Shown here: piece by piece, positions 18,738 through 22,141 of the stretch
How the letters are laid out: each line of letters starts with the position of its first letter
Position numbering within the stretch: the first letter of the stretch is position 1
From: a virus
IMG/VR virus record: IMGVR_UViG_3300035158_000238
Coordinates: 1-22,141 of that record
Strand: one strand, 5' to 3'
DNA: 22,141 nt
Notes under the pieces: model-generated
What the model was told of the DNA's origin: nothing
The model's database searches: none
Seen by the model: the letters and a program-made list of their open reading frames with translations, nothing else
Program-made: the position numbers and the translations under genes

Positions 18738-19317
18738 TTCATGGCGAATCTACATGGCGATCAAGCTTCATTTCCAGTCCAACAATTCCTATGACTGTTT
18801 CACCTATTCATTTCAATCCAAGAATTTCGTTCGGTCTTCTTTTGAGAGCCGCCGGGATCGATACTTCTTTGAGAAGTTTTCGGACAAGTTTCGGACGACC
18901 CAAGACTGGATTCGGTTTGTCCTGTCCAATATGGTCTTTGGAGAGAATGTCTGGATTGGTGACTTTGACATGAGCATCTATCGGAAATTTGTGGGCCGTC
19001 TTGAATCCATCAGCTATCTCTTTCAGAATGATCTGAAGAAATTGAAATCCATTGAGCCCAACCTTGATCTCCTTCTCGGAACTCCAGATCACAGAACTCC
19101 TCAAGCTGTCAAGGCTTATCTGGCCAAACAGGTCAATCTGGAGTCGATTGTCATTCTGCAAATTCTTACTCAGTTCCTGAACAAGGCTAAGGTCAAAGAC
19201 GACACATTGCTGTGGCCAAGCGTTCGTTACAATCTGATCCAGACAGCTCCCTTTCTACAAAGAGAAGTCAATGTCGAAAAAATGCGAAAAAAAGTGCTTT
19301 CGGTCTTTACAGGATAG
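18724..19317 (+). CDS. 59: gp59-like replicative helicase loader
   Basis: 197 aa. It loads the gp41-type helicase onto gp32-coated forks. Similarity to T4 gp59 is visible in FDSWRIYMAIKLHFQS (start), SRRDRYFFEKFSDKF, LSNMVFGENVWIGD, IYRKFVGRLESI and the helical C-terminal domain. I choose TTG 18724 (MTAFDSWRIYM...) because GAGGTG at 18712-18717 sits 6 nt upstream and because the protein then begins where gp59 homologues begin. The alternative ATG 18694 would add ten residues and a longer overlap with gp33. It lies between gp33 and gp32 genes. Confidence 0.85.
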   Translation: MTAFDSWRIYMAIKLHFQSNNSYDCFTYSFQSKNFVRSSFESRRDRYFFEKFSDKFRTTQDWIRFVLSNMVFGENVWIGDFDMSIYRKFVGRLESISYLFQNDLKKLKSIEPNLDLLLGTPDHRTPQAVKAYLAKQVNLESIVILQILTQFLNKAKVKDDTLLWPSVRYNLIQTAPFLQREVNVEKMRKKVLSVFTG

Positions 19318-19334
19318 CCTTTCTGTGGTACATT
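19306..19334 (+). promoter_or_regulatory. promoter for gp32
   Basis: TTTACA (19306-19311), 17 nt spacer, TACATT (19329-19334). This would give a leader of about 65 nt before ATG 19408, in contrast with the leaderless units elsewhere. Confidence 0.5.
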
Positions 19335-19407
19335 GTGCCCACAATAACAATTTCTCGAATCCGAGAATCATCACAAAAGCAACTAAACAAACATAATCGT
19401 ACAAAAT
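19332..19407 (+). promoter_or_regulatory. gp32 mRNA leader: hairpin plus unstructured A/C-rich tract (possible autogenous operator)
   Basis: A palindrome ATTGTGCCCACAAT (19332-19345) straddles the expected start site. A hairpin TTCTCG-AATC-CGAGAA (19352-19367) follows, and then 40 nt with almost no G up to the ATG. T4 gp32 represses its own translation by nucleating on a leader pseudoknot and spreading over an unstructured A-rich region; the layout here is similar. A pseudoknot partner is not obvious to me. Confidence 0.4.
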
Positions 19408-20343
19408 ATGTCATTTGAAGCACTCAAGAAAAACCGCAAAGCTGCGTTCAACAGTCTGCTTGACCGAGCCAAGGCCGCCGAAGGAAAGCAGAATTTCAAG
19501 GATGATCGATACTGGAAGCCGACTCCGGACAAGAGTGGAAGTGGTCAAGCCATTATTCGTTTTCTTCCTCCCCCAGACGGCGAAGAAGTCGAATGGGTCC
19601 AATACTATGATCATGGATTCAAGGGGCCTTCTGGCCGTTGGTACATTGAGAAGTCGCTGACCTCGATCGGAGAACCCGATCCGGTGGGTGAAATGAACTC
19701 CAAGATTTGGAGTGAAGCCGAACGCACAGGCGACGAGTCCAAGAAGAATCTGGTCCGAAGCCGCAAGCGTCGTAGGCATTTTGTTTCCAACATCTATGTC
19801 GTCTCTGATCCTGCTGCTCCCGAGAACAATGGCAAGGTCTTTCTCTACCGTTATGGGAAGAGAATCTTTGACAAGATCAAGCAAGCAATGGAACCTGAGT
19901 TTGATGACGAGACTCCGATCAATCCGTTTGACTTCTGGGAGGGAGCCAATTTCAAGCTTCGTTTTCGTGTCGTTGACGGACAACGGAATTATGATCTGTC
20001 TACTTTCACCGAAACATCTCCACTTCTGGACGGCGATGAAGAAAAGCTGAAGGAGGTCTATGAATCACTCCATTCTCTCACCGAAATTGTTGATCGGTCT
20101 CAATTCAAGTCCTATGATGAACTTCGCAAGCATCTGATGAGGGTTCTGGGTGAAGACGATCTGACCACCAAGCAGCAGATTGAGTTGTCCGAAACCGCTG
20201 AACCTGTCTCGGAAAAGTCAGTTGACTCTGATGTCGTGGTCGAAAGCACGGTCAATACTGCTAGCACGGACGAAGACGAAGACGAAGAGGATGAAGACGA
20301 TGATGCCTTGGGATTCTACCAGCGTCTGGCTGCCGAAGATTGA
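19408..20343 (+). CDS. 32: gp32-like ssDNA-binding protein lacking zinc cysteines
   Basis: 311 aa. Similarity to T4 gp32 runs along its length: basic N-terminus for cooperative self-binding, GSGQAIIRFLP (44-54), YYDHGFKGPSGRWYIE (66-81), SNIYVVSDPAAPEN (127-140), GKVFLYRYGKRIFDKI (142-157), WEGANF, and an acidic C-terminal tail rich in Asp and Glu. T4 gp32 binds zinc through H64, C77, C87 and C90. Here H69 remains, but the cysteines align with S83, D91 and G94 (DPVG in place of CPVC). The core fold must therefore be stabilised without that zinc. It is the last core gene before a small gene and a strong terminator. Confidence 0.93.
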   Translation: MSFEALKKNRKAAFNSLLDRAKAAEGKQNFKDDRYWKPTPDKSGSGQAIIRFLPPPDGEEVEWVQYYDHGFKGPSGRWYIEKSLTSIGEPDPVGEMNSKIWSEAERTGDESKKNLVRSRKRRRHFVSNIYVVSDPAAPENNGKVFLYRYGKRIFDKIKQAMEPEFDDETPINPFDFWEGANFKLRFRVVDGQRNYDLSTFTETSPLLDGDEEKLKEVYESLHSLTEIVDRSQFKSYDELRKHLMRVLGEDDLTTKQQIELSETAEPVSEKSVDSDVVVESTVNTASTDEDEDEEDEDDDALGFYQRLAAED

Positions 20344-20376
20344 GGTAACAACATTCACACAAGAGTCAAGCAAATT

Positions 20377-20592
20377 ATGAAGGAAAAATCAGTATACACA
20401 TTTGAAGACGGAGAGATCGAAGTCACCGTTGACAAGAAAATCCGCGAAAAACTGGGGAAGGAAGGTGTCGATGTCGATTCTGAGATTCGCAAGGGAATCC
20501 GCAAGGGCCTTGAAGGATTTGAAGATCGACTGAACCTTGACGAGAATCAAGACACTCGGGAATTTCTTCAGGAGGAAAAGAACAACATCTAG
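20377..20592 (+). CDS. hypothetical acidic phage protein, 71 aa
   Basis: Small charged protein (MKEKSVYTFEDGEIEVTVDK start, acidic helical end). It begins 33 nt after gp32 with no Shine-Dalgarno and no obvious promoter, so it is probably co-transcribed with gp32. It is followed by a terminator. No family recognised. Confidence 0.65.
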   Translation: MKEKSVYTFEDGEIEVTVDKKIREKLGKEGVDVDSEIRKGIRKGLEGFEDRLNLDENQDTREFLQEEKNNI

Positions 20593-20624
20593 TACCAAAA
20601 CTAATTTTCTGTCGTCATCATACT

Positions 20625-20656
20625 GCCCCTCAAGGTTCGCCTTGGGGGGCTTTTTT
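20625..20656 (+). terminator. Rho-independent terminator with UUCG loop
   Basis: GCCCCTCAAGG (20625-20635), TTCG (20636-20639), CCTTGGGGGGC (20640-20650) with one G-U pair, then T6. It closes the plus-strand unit 3 nt before the end of the convergent tail gene. No T-run exists on the minus strand side, so it probably acts only on the plus strand. Confidence 0.92.
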
Positions 20657-20658
20657 GG

Positions 20659-22141
20659 TCAGAAAGAGTTCCCCAGAACCGACTTCATTGTCGGGTCGAT
20701 ATGATTGGCTTGATTGACTGTGAATCTGGTGTTGTTGTTTGTGGTCGGTCCCTGATAAGGCATGACCGAGTTGATCGTAGGACTTGCCATTGAGGAAGAC
20801 ACCATTGCAGTCTTCACAAATGCATCGGTCTCTCTCTGAGTCGATTCCATCTGGATTCCTGTATTGTGAGGCATCGTAGTGATGACATCGACAAATTGAT
20901 CAATCCTGCGCTCGCGAGGCGAAGAAAATACTTCAACCAGACGACCCTGCGGAGATTCACGGGGAATTACTGCTTCGACTCCATGAAGTTTGGCAAGACT
21001 TTCCCGGCCAAAGTCAACAAATCCTTGGGTTCCTCTTCGGTACGATCCCTGAAGAGCTGGTGCCATTTCTATTGACTTGACCAAATAACCCAAAGCTGAT
21101 CGAGCTTTCTCTATTTGGTCATAGGCTCCAGAATCAACCAATTTTTGAGCAATCTGATCCAATTGATCAATAGTTTCTATTCCCTTCTCATCTTCTACCG
21201 TTGTGTCTGGTAGAGCCTGAACCGCTGCTCTGGCTCGGGCTTCCTCTGATTCTTCATTGAGGTCAGTTTCTTCGGGTGGATTTTTATTTTTGTTGAAGGG
21301 CCAAGGAAGCCATGAAAGAAGTGTTTCCTTGATGCTGGCAATTGACGGAAGCTCAAATGTCGGTAATTCCACCCCAAGAACTTTTACACGATCACCCGAT
21401 GCGTCATAGATGTTATTTTTCCACCATTCACCAATTTTTTCTTTAAGCTTTTGCCAGCCTTCGCCAATGTCACTTAAAGTTGGCATTGTCACCCCAAGAA
21501 CTTTTACACGATCACCCGATGCGTCATAGATGTTATTTTTCCACCATTCACCAATTTTTTCTTTAAGCTTTTGCCAGCCTTCGCCAATGTCCTCAAATGA
21601 TGGCAACTCAACCCCGAAGATTCTCTTGGGTGGGCCACCATCATAAATGTTGTTTTTGAACCAGTCTCGAATGTCACCCATCATCACATTGAATTGGGCT
21701 CCGATCGGAGCAGCCCTTCCAGCCTCCCGAGCTTTTTTGACAATCTTGCGGTCTGTTTCAAGAAGATTTTCCTTGGCGATACTGAGTTCTTCGTCAGCCT
21801 CCTTTCTTTTTCGGTCAACGCTGGCTCTGATTGCGTTCAAATTCTCTTGTTCCTTGAGCAGATTCTGATGCTCTTCTGAGCCTTCTTTGGCCAGTCGGAG
21901 TTCCATCTTGATCTGCTGCTGACGATTGTAAACTCTCCACTGCTCCTGATAGATTTGGTCAACCTTTTGACGAGCCGCTACCTTTTCGTTACGAGCCATG
22001 TCTCGTTCAATCTGCAATTGACTGTCAATTGCTTGCTGCCTTTCGGTTTCCAATTCTGCCAGTTCGTCATAAGACTTTCTTAGGTCTTCCTGAAGACGAA
22101 TGATGACATCTTCAGGTTTGTCTTCTTTAACTGATTCTCGA
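20659..22141 (-). CDS. tail protein with tape-measure-type C-terminus (5' end beyond window)
   Basis: The minus-strand frame is open to the right edge (no start codon needed: the TTG at 22053 is internal), giving at least 493 residues. From N to C: a long charged coiled coil (Gln, Glu, Lys, Arg), amphipathic repeats with GEWWKNNIYDASGDRV (two perfect 40-aa copies plus a degenerate first copy), a Pro/Glu linker, and a C-terminal region with DFGRESLAKLHGVEAVIP, the 'DFG.gt...LHG.EAV.p' motif that ends many tape-measure-like tail proteins. It would set or line the tail tube. It is on the strand opposite to all other genes and would be expected under late control from a promoter outside the window. 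It could be another long structural protein of the tail. Confidence 0.7.
   Translation of the reverse strand, partial: RESVKEDKPEDVIIRLQEDLRKSYDELAELETERQQAIDSQLQIERDMARNEKVAARQKVDQIYQEQWRVYNRQQQIKMELRLAKEGSEEHQNLLKEQENLNAIRASVDRKRKEADEELSIAKENLLETDRKIVKKAREAGRAAPIGAQFNVMMGDIRDWFKNNIYDGGPPKRIFGVELPSFEDIGEGWQKLKEKIGEWWKNNIYDASGDRVKVLGVTMPTLSDIGEGWQKLKEKIGEWWKNNIYDASGDRVKVLGVELPTFELPSIASIKETLLSWLPWPFNKNKNPPEETDLNEESEEARARAAVQALPDTTVEDEKGIETIDQLDQIAQKLVDSGAYDQIEKARSALGYLVKSIEMAPALQGSYRRGTQGFVDFGRESLAKLHGVEAVIPRESPQGRLVEVFSSPRERRIDQFVDVITTMPHNTGIQMESTQRETDAFVKTAMVSSSMASPTINSVMPYQGPTTNNNTRFTVNQANHIDPTMKSVLGNSF
21370..21591 (-). repeat. perfect 102-bp direct repeat, 120-bp period, inside tail gene
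   Basis: 21370-21471 is identical base for base to 21490-21591. The period of 120 bp (40 codons) keeps the reading frame. The 18 bp between copies, and the segment following, diverge. A related but degenerate copy of the protein repeat is encoded at about 21592-21680. Confidence 0.95.

Noticed and set aside
1-22141. tRNA genes, CRISPR arrays, insertion sequences, attachment sites
   Set aside because: I looked for cloverleaf-like palindromes, spaced direct repeats, transposase motifs and integrase genes by eye and found none I could support; a tRNAscan or CRISPR finder run would be more reliable.

Overview
The window is a densely packed stretch of a tailed-phage genome. The clearest lineage signal is at the right: a late-transcription coactivator (gp33-like), a helicase loader (gp59-like) and an ssDNA-binding protein (gp32-like) stand in that order, as in the T4 superfamily of myoviruses. 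A tail protein with a tape-measure-type C-terminus lies on the opposite strand. A SleB-type cell-wall hydrolase with an N-terminal signal suggests a Gram-negative host, but the host cannot be fixed from this sequence. There are no tRNA or rRNA genes, CRISPR arrays or insertion sequences that I can see.

Layout. Positions 1-2603: polynucleotide (RNA-type) ligase, a putative ADP-ribosyltransferase-fold protein, a staphylococcal-nuclease-like enzyme and an orphan HigA-like HTH protein, all overlapping or nearly so. Positions 2604-6602: small phage genes interrupted by a large, GC-rich, beta-class adenine methyltransferase with no restriction partner. Positions 6603-8915: a run of short transcription units, several ended by a hairpin terminator and each opened by a promoter; one of them encodes a Csx16-family protein, a candidate anti-type III CRISPR factor. 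Positions 8919-10174: a SpoT/Mesh1-like HD hydrolase and a DnaQ-like exonuclease. Positions 10205-14232: a chain of small overlapping genes, including a tandemly repeated two-gene module and one apparently frameshifted gene. Positions 14232-16261: MazG-like pyrophosphohydrolase, flavodoxin and ThyX (nucleotide metabolism). Positions 16308-17222: small membrane proteins and the cell-wall hydrolase. Positions 17237-20592: conserved unknown, gp33, gp59, gp32 and a small gene ending in a strong UUCG-loop terminator. Positions 20659-22141, minus strand: the tail protein, running off the window.

Two modes of translation start are visible. First genes of transcription units (at 2652, 2961, 6691, 7252, 7700, 8598 and 10205, perhaps also 16683) have a sigma70-type promoter whose -10 box ends only 6-7 nt before the ATG, so their mRNAs should be leaderless. 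Internal genes mostly start in ATGA, TAATG or TGATG overlaps, some with clear Shine-Dalgarno sequences.

Functionally, the left two thirds looks like a host-takeover and counter-defence region: RNA repair, DNA modification, cyclic-oligoadenylate defence, alarmone and nucleotide pools, and orphan antitoxin. The right third is core replication, late transcription and tail. The observations I rate most worth following are the Csx16 homologue, the leaderless promoter architecture, the orphan methyltransferase with an internal GC mosaic, and a gp32 that has lost its zinc-binding cysteines.
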